Shown here piece by piece: positions 1-9,093 of a DNA stretch of 64,000 nucleotides. The stretch comes from Nitrosomonas communis. GTDB taxonomy: Bacteria; Pseudomonadota; Gammaproteobacteria; Burkholderiales; Nitrosomonadaceae. The DNA is taken from the NCBI RefSeq assembly GCF_001007935.1, contig NZ_CP011451.1:3534001-3598000 (forward strand), written 5' to 3'. Numbering within the stretch: position 1 is the first letter of the stretch; every line of letters begins with the position of its first letter. Under the pieces are notes generated by a model, which was not told where the DNA came from, did not search any database, and saw nothing but the letters and a program-made list of their open reading frames with translations. Made by a program: the position numbers and the translations under genes.

Positions 1-36
1 GGCGCCCAACAAAAAGAAGTCACACAAGAAAGCTAA
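1..36 (+). CDS. rpsP: 30S ribosomal protein S16, 3' end only
   Basis: The window opens inside a reading frame that ends with a polar tail (GAQQKEVTQES) and TAA at 34-36. The tail, the 22-bp gap and the following rimM-trmD-rplS order fit the C-terminus of S16, the usual first gene of this operon. Only 11 codons are visible, so the identification rests mainly on gene order. Confidence 0.7.
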   Translation, partial: GAQQKEVTQES

Positions 37-58
37 TCTCCATTGTTCAACTGAATCC

Positions 59-571
59 ATGGTAACCATGGGCCATATCACAGGCCCTTTTGGTATTCTA
101 GGCTGGGTTAAGATCGTTCACTATACTGAAAATATCGAGAATTTGCTTGCCTATCCGGTATGGTGGTTAAGCAAAGGTGGCGATACTTGGTCAGCCATGA
201 ATGTAGCATCATACAATATCCATGATGACAAATTGATCGTTGCATTTGAAGGATGCCTTGATCGAACACAAGCAGCACAATTAAAAGGCATGCAGATAGC
301 AGTACCTCGTGACCAATTACCCCATCTCGCTGAAGATGGCAAAGAAGGTTACTACTGGTCAGATCTGGTTGGAACACGTGTGTTTAATTTACAGGATGAA
401 GCATTTGGGAGCGTAATTGGCTTATTAAGAACGGGAGCCAACGATGTATTACAGGTTCAATCTGCGAGCGGAGATCAAAAAGAAAGATTGATCCCTTTCA
501 TTGATCAGGTTATTGTCGATGTAAATTTAAAAGATCGCAGAATAACCATTGATTGGGGATTGGATTACTGA
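59..571 (+). CDS. rimM: Ribosome maturation factor RimM
   Basis: Assists late maturation of the 30S head domain by binding S19 near the 16S rRNA 3' domain. The 170-residue product has the family's usual length. The N-terminal barrel (residues about 1-90) opens with [13 protein letters not shown], a version of the family's G-x-(I/V)-x-x-(P/A)-(F/Y)-G start, and a PRC-barrel follows (about 95-170, beginning YYWSDLVG). ATG at 59 and ATG at 68 are both possible starts; I kept the first because it preserves two residues before the conserved block. It sits between rpsP and trmD, and its TGA lies only 14 bp before the trmD start. Identification is firm from sequence and operon order together. Confidence 0.95.
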   Translation: MVTMGHITGPFGILGWVKIVHYTENIENLLAYPVWWLSKGGDTWSAMNVASYNIHDDKLIVAFEGCLDRTQAAQLKGMQIAVPRDQLPHLAEDGKEGYYWSDLVGTRVFNLQDEAFGSVIGLLRTGANDVLQVQSASGDQKERLIPFIDQVIVDVNLKDRRITIDWGLDY

Positions 572-585
572 CAGAGGGCAAAATC

Positions 586-1362
586 TTGTCATTTGAAATT
601 GACGTCATTACGCTATTTCCTGACATGCTGGATGCTATTACAAAATATGGCATCACAAGTAGAGCAAGCAAGAATGAAATTTTTCGATTGCATACCTGGA
701 ATCCACGTCACTTTGCAAAAGATAATTATCGCACAGTAGATGATAGCCCGTACGGTGGAGGGCCAGGCATGGTAATGCTGGCACAACCTCTGGATGAGGC
801 TATAACTCATGCCAGAACAAGGCAGCTAGCAGAAGGAATAAACGAAACAAAAGTCATTTATCTTTCTCCACAAGGTGAACTTCTTAATCATGAGAAAATT
901 TTACAATTATCTAAATTACGGGGAATGATATTACTTTGTGGCCGTTATGAAGGGATTGATGAGCGAATAATCATGCGCCAGGTAGACGAAGAAATTTCAA
1001 TTGGAAACTACGTTATTTCAGGGGGTGAACTGGCGGCAATGGTTTTGATTGATAGCATAGTGCGACAACTCCCTGGAGCATTGGGTAGCGCTGATTCAGC
1101 CAGCGAAGACTCTTTTGCCAACAATTTATTGGAATATCCGCAATATACACGACCGGAAATATATCGAGGAGATGCTGTACCTCCTATTTTGCTTTCAGGA
1201 GATCATGCCAAAATAAATCGCTGGCGATTGCAGCAGTCCCTTGGTAAAACATGGTTAAAGCGACCCGATTTATTGGATCTCAAATACAAGCAGGGCATTT
1301 CCAAGGAAGAAGAAAAATTATTGGAAGAATTTAAACAAACTAAAAATTTTAGAATAAACTAA
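586..1362 (+). CDS. trmD: tRNA (guanine37-N1)-methyltransferase
   Basis: SAM-dependent SPOUT enzyme that makes m1G37 in tRNAs reading CNN and some CGG codons, preventing +1 frameshifting. The protein opens with [13 protein letters not shown], and the trefoil-knot SAM site is visible as [12 protein letters not shown] and [14 protein letters not shown], followed by the family's [14 protein letters not shown] stretch. I choose TTG at 586: it leaves 258 residues, the usual length, and has a GAGGG ribosome site at 574-578, seven bases upstream. The longer frame from TTG 553 would overlap rimM and add an atypical leader. It is cotranscribed with rimM and rplS. Confidence 0.95.
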   Translation: MSFEIDVITLFPDMLDAITKYGITSRASKNEIFRLHTWNPRHFAKDNYRTVDDSPYGGGPGMVMLAQPLDEAITHARTRQLAEGINETKVIYLSPQGELLNHEKILQLSKLRGMILLCGRYEGIDERIIMRQVDEEISIGNYVISGGELAAMVLIDSIVRQLPGALGSADSASEDSFANNLLEYPQYTRPEIYRGDAVPPILLSGDHAKINRWRLQQSLGKTWLKRPDLLDLKYKQGISKEEEKLLEEFKQTKNFRIN

Positions 1363-1387
1363 TCCCAAAAAATACTAGGAGATAACA

Positions 1388-1774
1388 ATGAATTTGATTG
1401 AACAATTAGAGCGAGAAGAAATAGCACGTCTTGGCAAGATTATCCCGGATTTTTCTCCTGGTGATACAGTTATAGTCAATGTCAATGTGGTGGAAGGTGA
1501 CCGCAAACGTGTTCAGGCATATGAGGGCGTGGTCATCGCCAAACGTAATCGTGGTCTTAATTCATCTTTCATTGTACGTAAAATCTCCAGTGGTGAAGGT
1601 GTCGAGCGCACTTTTCAGACCTATTCTCCTATTATTTCCAATATTGAAGTTAAACGTCGTGGGGATGTGCGTCGGGCAAAGCTTTATTATTTAAGAAGCC
1701 GTTCTGGCAAATCCGCGAGAATTCGCGAAAAACTTCCTACTCGTATTACAGCCAACAACGTGACAGAAGAATAA
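1388..1774 (+). CDS. rplS: 50S ribosomal protein L19
   Basis: Structural protein at the 30S-50S interface of the large subunit. The 128-residue product starts [17 protein letters not shown] and holds the canonical KOW-like core ([24 protein letters not shown], read here as its segments PGDTVIV and [10 protein letters not shown]) and the C-terminal [15 protein letters not shown]. An AGGAG ribosome site (1377-1381) precedes the ATG. It is the last gene of the operon: a terminator follows 30 bp downstream. Nothing unusual is visible. Confidence 0.97.
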   Translation: MNLIEQLEREEIARLGKIIPDFSPGDTVIVNVNVVEGDRKRVQAYEGVVIAKRNRGLNSSFIVRKISSGEGVERTFQTYSPIISNIEVKRRGDVRRAKLYYLRSRSGKSARIREKLPTRITANNVTEE

Positions 1775-1803
1775 ATTCTACTTCAAAATGATTGGTTATT
1801 AAT

Positions 1804-1840
1804 AAGGCGGTAAGGCAAAGCTTTGACCGCCTTCCTTTTC
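1804..1840 (+). terminator. Rho-independent terminator after rplS
   Basis: AAGGCGGT at 1804-1811 pairs with ACCGCCTT at 1826-1833; an inner CAAAG/CTTTG palindrome can extend the stem. A T-rich tail (TTCCTTTTC) follows. The position 30 bp past the rplS stop fits the end of the rpsP-rplS operon. Confidence 0.85.
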
Positions 1841-1869
1841 TCTTTAGCAGAAAATAAAATTTTTCTTTA

Positions 1870-2214
1870 TTACTCTAGTAATTTCTTCACATTTTCTGGT
1901 GGTCTGCCTAATATTGCCCTATCACCTCGCACTACAATAGGGCGTTGGATCAGATCCGGATTTTTCACCATCAGCTGCAACAATTCCTCATCAGTTGCAG
2001 ATTCCGTACCACGAGCCATAGGTTCGTCTGTACGCAGAATATCACGTGCTGACATGTCCAGCTTATGCAGAAGCTCGCGCAATAATTCTATTGTCATAGG
2101 CTTTTCGTAATAATTGATATTATCAAATTCTTCACCATTCTCTTTCAGTAATGTCAAAGTAGCCCTGCACTTACTACAAGTAGGCTTCTGATAAATAGTT
2201 ATTTTGTCAGTCAT
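1870..2214 (-). CDS. ArsC/Spx-family thioredoxin-fold reductase
   Basis: Arsenate-reductase-family protein of 114 residues with a glutaredoxin-like fold. The N-terminus carries the redox motif TCSKCRAT (Cys13, Cys16). Near the C-terminus lies the RPIVVRGDRAILGRPPE block typical of ArsC-type proteins, which reduce arsenate with glutathione and glutaredoxin. No ars operon gene (arsB, arsR) is adjacent, so a housekeeping Spx/YffB-like role is equally possible and the arsenate substrate is not shown. It is convergent with rplS and probably a single-gene unit. The family call is firm and the substrate uncertain. Confidence 0.85.
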   Translation of the reverse strand: MTDKITIYQKPTCSKCRATLTLLKENGEEFDNINYYEKPMTIELLRELLHKLDMSARDILRTDEPMARGTESATDEELLQLMVKNPDLIQRPIVVRGDRAILGRPPENVKKLLE

Positions 2215-2293
2215 ATTACCTTTATCTTTATAAGTTGTAGGCTACTAATGCAATATGATGATGCTAGATTAGATTTATTAGCCACAGAACTAG

Positions 2294-2809
2294 CTATTTA
2301 ACACCACATTCTTTGGAAATAGCACTATAAGCAGCAGATGAACCTTTTAATCCAAATGTATCCGTGGTAGTTTTATCGCGTGCAGACATGCCTTTAATAA
2401 CTAATGAGTTACCACTACGAATTGCATTGGTTAGCCTATTATCCGTTTCCTCATCAGGCGCCCAGGCTGTTTCATTTTGGGTAAATAGCTTAATATTCTG
2501 GTTACCCACGCTCACCGTTACTTCGCTATCCTTTTTGAATGGATAGCCGGCAACAAAACTGAAGACATTTTTACTTTTTTCTGCAGGTCGGTGTGTAATA
2601 AGCGCAAAAACATCACCTCGTTTATTATAATTTCCTTCTTGTTTTTTAGGTTTGCTCACCATATAACAAACCTTGTTATTACCTTCCAGATAAACATAAG
2701 CCGTCCAATCATTGAATTCATCAATTAGTTTGGGATCAGCTGCATAGACCAATCCGATCATCATGAGAGTAGCCAGCAAGGTAAATTGTTTTATAAAAGT
2801 CAGTCTCAT
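2294..2809 (-). CDS. IalB-like secreted protein (invasion-associated locus B family)
   Basis: A 171-residue protein with a hydrophobic N-terminal signal peptide of about 23 residues (cleavage likely after VYA, before ADPKL). The mature part begins with the IalB hallmark: a DW near the start (FNDWTAYVY), then a Cys in KVCYMVSKPKK, and a second Cys near the end (KECGVK), which could form a disulfide. IalB-family proteins are periplasmic or envelope proteins of unknown biochemical role; the 'invasion' name comes from Bartonella and says nothing about virulence here. It lies 52 bp downstream of the DUF2024 gene on the same strand, so joint transcription is possible. Confidence 0.75.
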   Translation of the reverse strand: MRLTFIKQFTLLATLMMIGLVYAADPKLIDEFNDWTAYVYLEGNNKVCYMVSKPKKQEGNYNKRGDVFALITHRPAEKSKNVFSFVAGYPFKKDSEVTVSVGNQNIKLFTQNETAWAPDEETDNRLTNAIRSGNSLVIKGMSARDKTTTDTFGLKGSSAAYSAISKECGVK

Positions 2810-2861
2810 TATATAAAAATCCTAAAAGTTATCAGCTGCGGCCTTTCGTCCAGCCATTGTG

Positions 2862-3119
2862 CTATTTACAGCCTTCCATTTTATATATGAAATAACCGTC
2901 TTTATTGATGGCTTCAACCACATCGTCAGGTGCGCTCTGACTATGACAAAATCTGCATTCCTTGTTAGTCACCACTGCATCTTCTTCTCCGATCGAAGCT
3001 AACCATTGTTTAGCATATTCAACCGCCTTTTTCTCATCCTTGACAGAGGTAAATACATCAAAATGCATGATATGCCCATCTTTAGCTCTGACATAAGTAT
3101 CGTAAACATGAATTTCCAT
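2862..3119 (-). CDS. DUF2024 family small protein
   Basis: An 85-residue protein starting MEIHVYDTYVRAKDG, the conserved opening of the DUF2024 family. It contains CRFCH (Cys55, Cys58) and a terminal Cys84, which could bind a metal or be redox active; this is inference. Function is unknown. Upstream on the minus strand there is a good ribosome site (AGGAG just before the ATG). It is followed by the IalB-like gene in the same direction. There is no membrane segment or signal peptide. Confidence 0.8.
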   Translation of the reverse strand: MEIHVYDTYVRAKDGHIMHFDVFTSVKDEKKAVEYAKQWLASIGEEDAVVTNKECRFCHSQSAPDDVVEAINKDGYFIYKMEGCK

Positions 3120-3225
3120 AACTACTCCTTTCTGAATAACTTAAATAAATTGTAAATTGATTAAAATTAATTAACATAAAAAGTACTCAAATTTCTTCAC
3201 TTTGATCTTTTATGCACATTTTTTA

Positions 3226-3918
3226 TTATGCCACCTTTCTGCGTGCCACAATAACACCATCACGCGTTGGATTGATAAAAGCATCAAACTCTGGATCATT
3301 AAAAATCAGCTCATTATGCGTGAGAATGGCTTCTGTCCACCCGGAAACAATGTCAGTAAAGTTTTCTATTGCAACACGTCCATGCCAAAGTACATTATCG
3401 GCAATGTATAAGCCACCTGGGCGAATTCGGTTTTTTGCCATTTGCCACACGTTAGGATACTCACCTTTATCCACATCGTTGTAGCAGATATCGAACACAC
3501 CTTCTGTTTGCAAGAATATTTCCTGAGCATAGCCAACATGGAAATCTATCCTATCCCATAAACCGGCTGAGGATAAATATTGCTCAGCTTTTACCTTATT
3601 AGCAGCATTCCCATCAGTACATACTACCCTTCCTTCAGCACCGACTGCTCTTGCAAACCAATAAGCAGAATAACCATAACCACTGCCAAACTCAAACACA
3701 CGCTTAGCATTAATCATTTTTGCCAGCACTTCCAAGGAAGTGCCTACTAATCGATCAACAATCGGAAAATTTTTCTGCTTAGCCAAGGCTTCCATTTCAA
3801 TCAATACCGGATGATCCGTTTTTTTTACCAGGCTACGCATATATTGCTCGATCGCAGGATTTACTGGGAGCAAAATATCCGGGTTTTCTATTGTTGGAGA
3901 CTGTATTTTTGCCATCAT
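3226..3918 (-). CDS. Class I SAM-dependent O-methyltransferase
   Basis: A 230-residue methyltransferase of the caffeoyl-CoA/catechol O-methyltransferase type (Methyltransf_3). The SAM-binding motif is VFEFGSGYGYS at residues 74-84, and the metal/substrate region follows as CYNDVDKGEYP and YIADNVLWHGRV. The methyl acceptor cannot be told from sequence. It lies just downstream of the glycan block (58 bp after the O-antigen ligase-like gene, which is transcribed in the same direction), so it could be the last gene of that unit, though small-molecule O-methylation is also possible. Two ATG codons are adjacent at the start; either could be used. Confidence 0.85.
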   Translation of the reverse strand: MMAKIQSPTIENPDILLPVNPAIEQYMRSLVKKTDHPVLIEMEALAKQKNFPIVDRLVGTSLEVLAKMINAKRVFEFGSGYGYSAYWFARAVGAEGRVVCTDGNAANKVKAEQYLSSAGLWDRIDFHVGYAQEIFLQTEGVFDICYNDVDKGEYPNVWQMAKNRIRPGGLYIADNVLWHGRVAIENFTDIVSGWTEAILTHNELIFNDPEFDAFINPTRDGVIVARRKVA

Positions 3919-3976
3919 CTATCCTTCCTAAGCATAAGCATTTAAATCCAAACTAAAATTAGATCGCTATAAATTT

Positions 3977-5224
3977 TTATATTTTTAGCAGATTGTGTGT
4001 TCCGATGATTGGTCTCTGCCAGCAAACTATTATTGCCGTGATGACTAGCAAGATGATCGGTATCCTGTTGTAAAGTAAAAATGTATCTGTCAATCCTGCC
4101 AGGAATACATAACAAATCAATACCATCCCAAGCAAACTCAATTGGTGATTCTTCAATGTCTGAAACCAGCTCCAGAGGAGAAAAACAAGCGCAAAAATAC
4201 CAAGCCCTCCCAAATGCATACCAATCTCTATCCAGTCATTATGGTAATGTGAAGTTTTCTGGAATTCAGGTAAATCTTTATATATCCCATTTTTGTAGGT
4301 ATGTATGGTCTCTTCAAAATATATTTCCGGCATACCCGTCCCATACCCCAACAAAGGCCGCTTCGCAATGCCATGCACTCCGACATCCCATATTGCGAGA
4401 CGATAACCTAAGCTAGTCGTATAGTCGCCTTGCAAAACTAAGTTAAGATCATTTTTTACAAGTTCTAATCTTTCCTGGAAGTCATTACTGCTCAGCGCAA
4501 ATAAGAGAATCACAGTCATAAACAAAGCTAAAATACCGAGAAACTTTTTGCCTTGAGATCTATAACGTAAAAAAATCAAAAGTAATAGCGTCAATATTGT
4601 AGCTAACAATAATCCTCTTGCGCTCTGGTGAAATTGTAAAAAAAGCAGAAAAATTGCAATAGCCCAACATAAGAAGGTTATTTTCCTTGCCTGGCAGATA
4701 CTCCCTAAGAATGCCATCAAAATAATTCCAATTCCTAACATGGCTGAAAAAGCAAGGTATGAGATCTCGAAAAAAGGCGCCCCTTTTTCTCCTGAAACGA
4801 TCCACTGATAGCAGCCCGTCAATAACACACCTAAATAGCCGATTAAAAAAGCAGCCATCACCCAGGGTAATCGCTCTTTATTCAACAAAGAAAGAAAAGG
4901 AATAAATGTCAAAAGAATGAAATATTTCTTCCACTTATTCTGACCCACATCTGAATAATCACTCCAAAGCAATCCCAAGACTAATACACCACAAAATACC
5001 AGAATACCCAAGACTAAAGGTTCCTCAATCAGCCTGCCGAATTTCTGGAGCCCGCCATCAATAATCCATGCAGATGTGAGAAGGAAAAAAGCATAAAAAA
5101 GTGACCATTTCTGCCATAAAGCAATACAAAAGAAAGCTAGCGCGCATCTTGCAAAAATGTCACGCCAATTGCTTGCATGTATGTTCTCTCCCGGGCAAAA
5201 TGAACTGATGAGATGTTCACGCAT
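3977..5224 (-). CDS. O-antigen ligase / Wzy-like membrane protein
   Basis: A 415-residue polytopic inner-membrane protein with about ten to twelve hydrophobic segments. The Wzy_C signature region lies in a large loop around residues 265-345, including GYRLAIWDVGVHGIAKRPLLGYGTGMP and SHYHNDWIEIGMHLGGLG (given here as segments), with conserved Arg and His. Family members either ligate O-polysaccharide to lipid A-core (WaaL) or polymerise repeat units (Wzy); the sequence alone does not separate these. It lies at the downstream end of the minus-strand glycan block, which supports a lipopolysaccharide or capsule role. Confidence 0.8.
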   Translation of the reverse strand: MREHLISSFCPGENIHASNWRDIFARCALAFFCIALWQKWSLFYAFFLLTSAWIIDGGLQKFGRLIEEPLVLGILVFCGVLVLGLLWSDYSDVGQNKWKKYFILLTFIPFLSLLNKERLPWVMAAFLIGYLGVLLTGCYQWIVSGEKGAPFFEISYLAFSAMLGIGIILMAFLGSICQARKITFLCWAIAIFLLFLQFHQSARGLLLATILTLLLLIFLRYRSQGKKFLGILALFMTVILLFALSSNDFQERLELVKNDLNLVLQGDYTTSLGYRLAIWDVGVHGIAKRPLLGYGTGMPEIYFEETIHTYKNGIYKDLPEFQKTSHYHNDWIEIGMHLGGLGIFALVFLLWSWFQTLKNHQLSLLGMVLICYVFLAGLTDTFLLYNRIPIILLVITAIIVCWQRPIIGTHNLLKI

Positions 5225-5368
5225 TTGAAATGTCAGTTGTTAATAAATAACTTTATTAAAGAGGAAATGCTCTCATACTTTGAAGCTCTCATACTTTGAA
5301 AATCTGTTTTCTTATAAAAATTCAAGGCTCGAATCGAGATTGAGTTTGACCAATACCACCTGAATGAG

Positions 5369-6637
5369 CTATTTTCCTTCAGCCTGTGATTCCAGCAATG
5401 TCACATAGTGAGGCAAAACATCAGTACCTGGCACATCTAGCATCTCTTTTATGAATTGTTGCCGATGCGATTCAATATAATGAGACTGATAGCCATTTGT
5501 AAGAAATTCATCGATTTTTTTATACACATCATCACGGCAACGCAATTCAGTCTCCGGCATATAGACTGCTGCAGCAGAACGCCCTGCATGTAAATAATCA
5601 GCAGCCAAGACAGGCTTACCTGTTCTAATTGCTTCATAGGCAACTGAAGTTGCCAGATCGATGATGACATCAGCCCATTGCAACAAATGGACGGAATGAA
5701 TGTCATCTCCTATCATGGTTACATTTGTCAGACGCCGCAGTACAACATCCTTAGTCAAAGATTGTTTCCAGCCACCGCGCGTATGAGGCTTAATCGCCAA
5801 TTCCACATCAGGAAATGCTGCGATCAATTGCACGACCTCACCCACTTCTTCCCAGAAAGTTGTGAAATTGGCTTTTCTAAGAAAAATGACAACTTTGAGT
5901 CGGTTATCAGAGCACTTTAACGGGGATGAAGGCATAAGCGTGGCCAGCTTGGTTAACCACTCTTCACAGTAGCGCGGTGAACCTAACACAATGAGCTTCT
6001 GATTATCAAGGAAAGGACGAAAACGCTTGGCACATAACTCATTCGGCACCACGACTTTATCAAACATGGCTGCTGCTGAAAATGACGTATCTGGCTTGAG
6101 TTGCCATTCGCCATGTCGTATCAATTGACTTGCATGAGGACTATCGCCATGCGGGAGCGAAACCGTTCCAAGCCCTTGGTTACGAGCGATACCCACCAGA
6201 GTCTCTACCCATTCGACACAAATTTCTGAATTTCTCTCGATCCAGTCAAATACCACCACCCCTTTTCTACCACCGGGAAAGCTTCTTTCCAGTAAATACC
6301 GGGTCGTATGCAACCAGGTCGCCTTGCGCCGCTTAGCATGATAAAGCCTGGCCAATCCCTTAACCAGTGGGCCAAAAAAAGATCGATATGAACTTCTAAC
6401 GAGTAATAATGTTTGCAGACGCCATTTCGTAAATTCTACGAATGACAATAAATCACGCAGATGAGCAATTCGTACCCCCTCTAATTTTTTTAGAAATTCG
6501 ATACGATAATCTCCATCAAATCGTTTCTTACCAATCATCACAATGTCGCAGGCATGACCTCGTTCCACCCATTTCACAATAACCGGCGTAATGTGATCGA
6601 TATCGTTATAATGACGAAGGAAAAAAAGAGCTTTCAT
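5369..6637 (-). CDS. GT-B-like glycosyl/glycerophosphotransferase, paralogue 1
   Basis: A 422-residue soluble protein, paralogous over its whole length to the gene at 7521-8789 (same length, same opening MKALFFLRHYNDIDHITPVI). The N-terminal half looks like a Rossmann-type acceptor domain. The C-terminal half carries segments resembling the CDP-glycerol transferase/KpsS-type GT-B fold: VSLPHGDSPHASQLI, ELAIKPHTRGGW and DVIIDLATSVAYEAIRTGKPVLAADYLHAGRS (key residues D, S, E and GKPVL). I infer a transfer step in surface-glycan assembly. No signal peptide or membrane segment is seen, so it probably acts at the cytoplasmic face. The donor is unknown; a CMP-sugar from the divergent operon is an attractive guess. 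Confidence 0.55.
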   Translation of the reverse strand: MKALFFLRHYNDIDHITPVIVKWVERGHACDIVMIGKKRFDGDYRIEFLKKLEGVRIAHLRDLLSFVEFTKWRLQTLLLVRSSYRSFFGPLVKGLARLYHAKRRKATWLHTTRYLLERSFPGGRKGVVVFDWIERNSEICVEWVETLVGIARNQGLGTVSLPHGDSPHASQLIRHGEWQLKPDTSFSAAAMFDKVVVPNELCAKRFRPFLDNQKLIVLGSPRYCEEWLTKLATLMPSSPLKCSDNRLKVVIFLRKANFTTFWEEVGEVVQLIAAFPDVELAIKPHTRGGWKQSLTKDVVLRRLTNVTMIGDDIHSVHLLQWADVIIDLATSVAYEAIRTGKPVLAADYLHAGRSAAAVYMPETELRCRDDVYKKIDEFLTNGYQSHYIESHRQQFIKEMLDVPGTDVLPHYVTLLESQAEGK

Positions 6638-6675
6638 GCACGAAAATCAATTTAATTAAAATTTTAAGAAGAGAT

Positions 6676-7479
6676 TTAAGAAATTTTATTTTTTTCAAAT
6701 ATAAAATAGGTCTCACCCCAGTTTTTATTCGCTTTTTGTTTCAACTCGAGCCCAGCCTGCTTCATGATGGTAATGGCCTCTTGTTGTTCTGCAGTCGTAC
6801 CAAGTTCAACGATCACTGACTTAAGATTGGGGTGGCTTAATACTTTTTCTGCTGCCTTAAGAATAGGAATTTCTATCCCATCGACGTCAATCTTAATATA
6901 GTTTGGGTAAGGAAAACCCCACTTGCCACATAAATCATCCAAAGTTACTCCAAACATACCTTGAATATGTGAAGTAGGGACTTTCATCGTATCCAGCGAT
7001 TCTTCTCCAAATTGGGAACGATTTCCACCCGGAATAAATTTAGGTACATACAATTTAGAGAATTCACTTTTGCCTGAGACTGCCACGCAATAAGCACTGA
7101 TGTGATCTTTAAGATTGTTATAAAAAATATTTTTGTTGAGTGCGTAGTAATTATTGCTCTGCGGTTCGAATGCATAAATCTCAACTTCACGACCGTATTT
7201 TTTGGCAGGGTAAAGCGAATACTGACCTATATTGGCACCAATGTCGAAATAGCATGACCCTGGATCAAAATGATCAATCCAATCCAAGGTATCCGGTTCT
7301 TTAACCGTATAAGTTTTTGCTCGTTTGAGAATGCGCCAATGATCTATTGTGATCAGAATAGATAACCCTCTGACATTGATATTGGTATAGCCGCCTTTAA
7401 TCCAATAAGCGCCTACTATCAGGTCTTTTAGAAAATTAATCGAAAAAACATATTTTATTGCAGTCCATAAGGATCGCAT
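6676..7479 (-). CDS. FkbM family methyltransferase
   Basis: A 267-residue SAM-dependent methyltransferase. The FkbM core begins at CYFDIGANIGQYSLYPAKKYG (motif I), continues with AFEPQSNNYYALNKN (acidic ribose-binding Glu) and ends with YIKIDVDGIEIPILKAAEKVL, the family's typical motif. FkbM enzymes O-methylate sugars or polyketides. Sitting between the two 422-residue transferase paralogues with gaps of 38 and 41 bp, it probably methylates a sugar of the same glycan. A hydrophobic stretch near the N-terminus (residues about 10-30) could anchor it to the membrane, but this is uncertain. Confidence 0.85.
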   Translation of the reverse strand: MRSLWTAIKYVFSINFLKDLIVGAYWIKGGYTNINVRGLSILITIDHWRILKRAKTYTVKEPDTLDWIDHFDPGSCYFDIGANIGQYSLYPAKKYGREVEIYAFEPQSNNYYALNKNIFYNNLKDHISAYCVAVSGKSEFSKLYVPKFIPGGNRSQFGEESLDTMKVPTSHIQGMFGVTLDDLCGKWGFPYPNYIKIDVDGIEIPILKAAEKVLSHPNLKSVIVELGTTAEQQEAITIMKQAGLELKQKANKNWGETYFIFEKNKIS

Positions 7480-7520
7480 AAACTCATTGACCTCATCAAA
7501 ATAAAATCTTGCTAATAACC

Positions 7521-8789
7521 TTAGTGACGCCCCGCGGCTGTCTCAAGTAATGCGACATAGCGAGACAATACTTCTGGTCCTGATACATCGAGCATTTCTC
7601 GCAGAAAATGTTGGCGATGTTCTTCAATGTAAAAATCATGACAGCCGTGAGAAAGAAAATTATTTATTTTTTCATATACATCATCCCGGCAACGTAATTC
7701 AGTCTCGGGCATGTAAACGGCGATGGCTGAGCGACCGGCATGAAGATAATCGGCAGCCAATACTGGCTTCTTGACTCTGACAGCTTCAAAGACTACGGAA
7801 GTAGCCAAATCAATACAAATATCTGCCCAGTTCATCAAATGAATGGAATGCACCTCATCGCCTGCAATGGTGACATTCGGTAATTGCTTCAGGGTTTTGT
7901 TTTTGGTCAAAGACTGTTTCCATCCACTGCGTGTGTGAGGTTTGATCGCAAGCTCCACCCCGGGAAAGGCGGCAATCAGGTGTACGACCTCATTCACCTC
8001 TTCCCAGAAGGTCGTAAAGTTTGCCTTTCTCAGAAACATGACTATCTTGAGACGACTATCGGAGCGAGTTAAAGGCGAAAGAGGCATCAGTTTTGCCAAT
8101 TTGGCTAACCACTCTTCACTGTAGCGCGGTGACCCTAATATGGCGATCGAGCGCTCTTCCAGGAAAGGTCGGAAACGTTTTGCGCAAAGTTCATTTGGAA
8201 CCACGAGTTTATCGAAGATCTGCGCTGTTGAGAATAAAGAATCAGGGCCAACATGCCACTCTCCTCGTCGGATAAGTTGATTGGCATGCGGACTATCACC
8301 GTGTGGCAATGAAACCGTACCTAATCCTCTTTCTCGCGCCATGGCAACCACAGTCTCAACCCACTCCACAGCAATCACGGAGTTTCGTTCAATCCAGTCA
8401 AAAGCAATCACACCCTTGTTGGAATGCTCAAAGCTGCGCGTTAGTAAATGCTCTGCAGTAGCTCGCCATAATGGCGCACGCCGCTTAGCATCGTAACTAT
8501 CTGCCAACCAACGGATAAAAGGCCCGATAAATAAGCGGCGTAAATTACCCGTCAACAATAACATCTGCAAGCGCCATTTGAGAAATTGAACAGTTGAAAA
8601 TATTTCGCGGATATGCGCAACCCTAACGCCTGACAGTTGACTTAAAAAGGAAATACGAAAATCATAGCGAAATCGCTTAGCCCCAATCAAAATGACATCA
8701 CAGGTATGGCCCGCATCGATCCACTTGGAGATAACGGGGGTAATATGATCGATATCGTTATAATGACGAAGAAAAAAGAGAGCTTTCAT
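7521..8789 (-). CDS. GT-B-like glycosyl/glycerophosphotransferase, paralogue 2
   Basis: A 422-residue paralogue of the gene at 5369-6637, collinear with it from end to end. It shares the C-terminal donor-site-like segments VSLPHGDSPHANQLI, ELAIKPHTRSGW and ADICIDLATSVVFEAVRVKKPVLAADYLHAGRS. The two copies differ most in residues about 60-130, where acceptor recognition may lie (inference). This is the first gene of the minus-strand block and faces the plus-strand operon across 304 bp. A tandem duplication with the FkbM gene between the copies suggests two related linkages being made in sequence. Confidence 0.55.
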   Translation of the reverse strand: MKALFFLRHYNDIDHITPVISKWIDAGHTCDVILIGAKRFRYDFRISFLSQLSGVRVAHIREIFSTVQFLKWRLQMLLLTGNLRRLFIGPFIRWLADSYDAKRRAPLWRATAEHLLTRSFEHSNKGVIAFDWIERNSVIAVEWVETVVAMARERGLGTVSLPHGDSPHANQLIRRGEWHVGPDSLFSTAQIFDKLVVPNELCAKRFRPFLEERSIAILGSPRYSEEWLAKLAKLMPLSPLTRSDSRLKIVMFLRKANFTTFWEEVNEVVHLIAAFPGVELAIKPHTRSGWKQSLTKNKTLKQLPNVTIAGDEVHSIHLMNWADICIDLATSVVFEAVRVKKPVLAADYLHAGRSAIAVYMPETELRCRDDVYEKINNFLSHGCHDFYIEEHRQHFLREMLDVSGPEVLSRYVALLETAAGRH

Positions 8790-9093
8790 ACCTGTGTTAT
8801 GATTACAAGCGTTTAAGATGAATAATCTATCTGCAATTTTTTATGAGTCAGATCAGAAATAATCAATATTCTGAGTATCAGGCAGTAGAAGTTATGCGAA
8901 AATCCATGTGAACAATTTTACACGTCCAGTTCCTTATTTACCAAAAAAGCAGCCAGGTTACTTTATTTTTGCAAGAGATTCGACTTCCTCCCAATCAATC
9001 TTCAGGACAAATGAGATAGTCTTTCATGGCTTAAACTTGACTTCCTCGCCTCTTAATCCCGATAAATAAATCATTACCAAGCATTAACTTATC
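8790..9093. promoter_or_regulatory. Divergent intergenic region between the two glycan blocks
   Basis: This AT-rich stretch of 304 bp separates the start of the minus-strand transferase block from the start of the plus-strand cytidylyltransferase operon, so it must carry promoters for both. I see no open frame with a ribosome site, no strong palindrome and no clear -35/-10 pair that I would defend. Confidence 0.4.

Noticed and set aside
1870..2214. Arsenic-resistance operon
   Set aside because: Only an ArsC-family protein is present; no arsR, arsB or acr3 gene is adjacent, so no resistance function is claimed.
2294..2809. Virulence factor based on the IalB family name
   Set aside because: The name derives from Bartonella; family members are widespread in harmless bacteria and nothing here indicates invasion.
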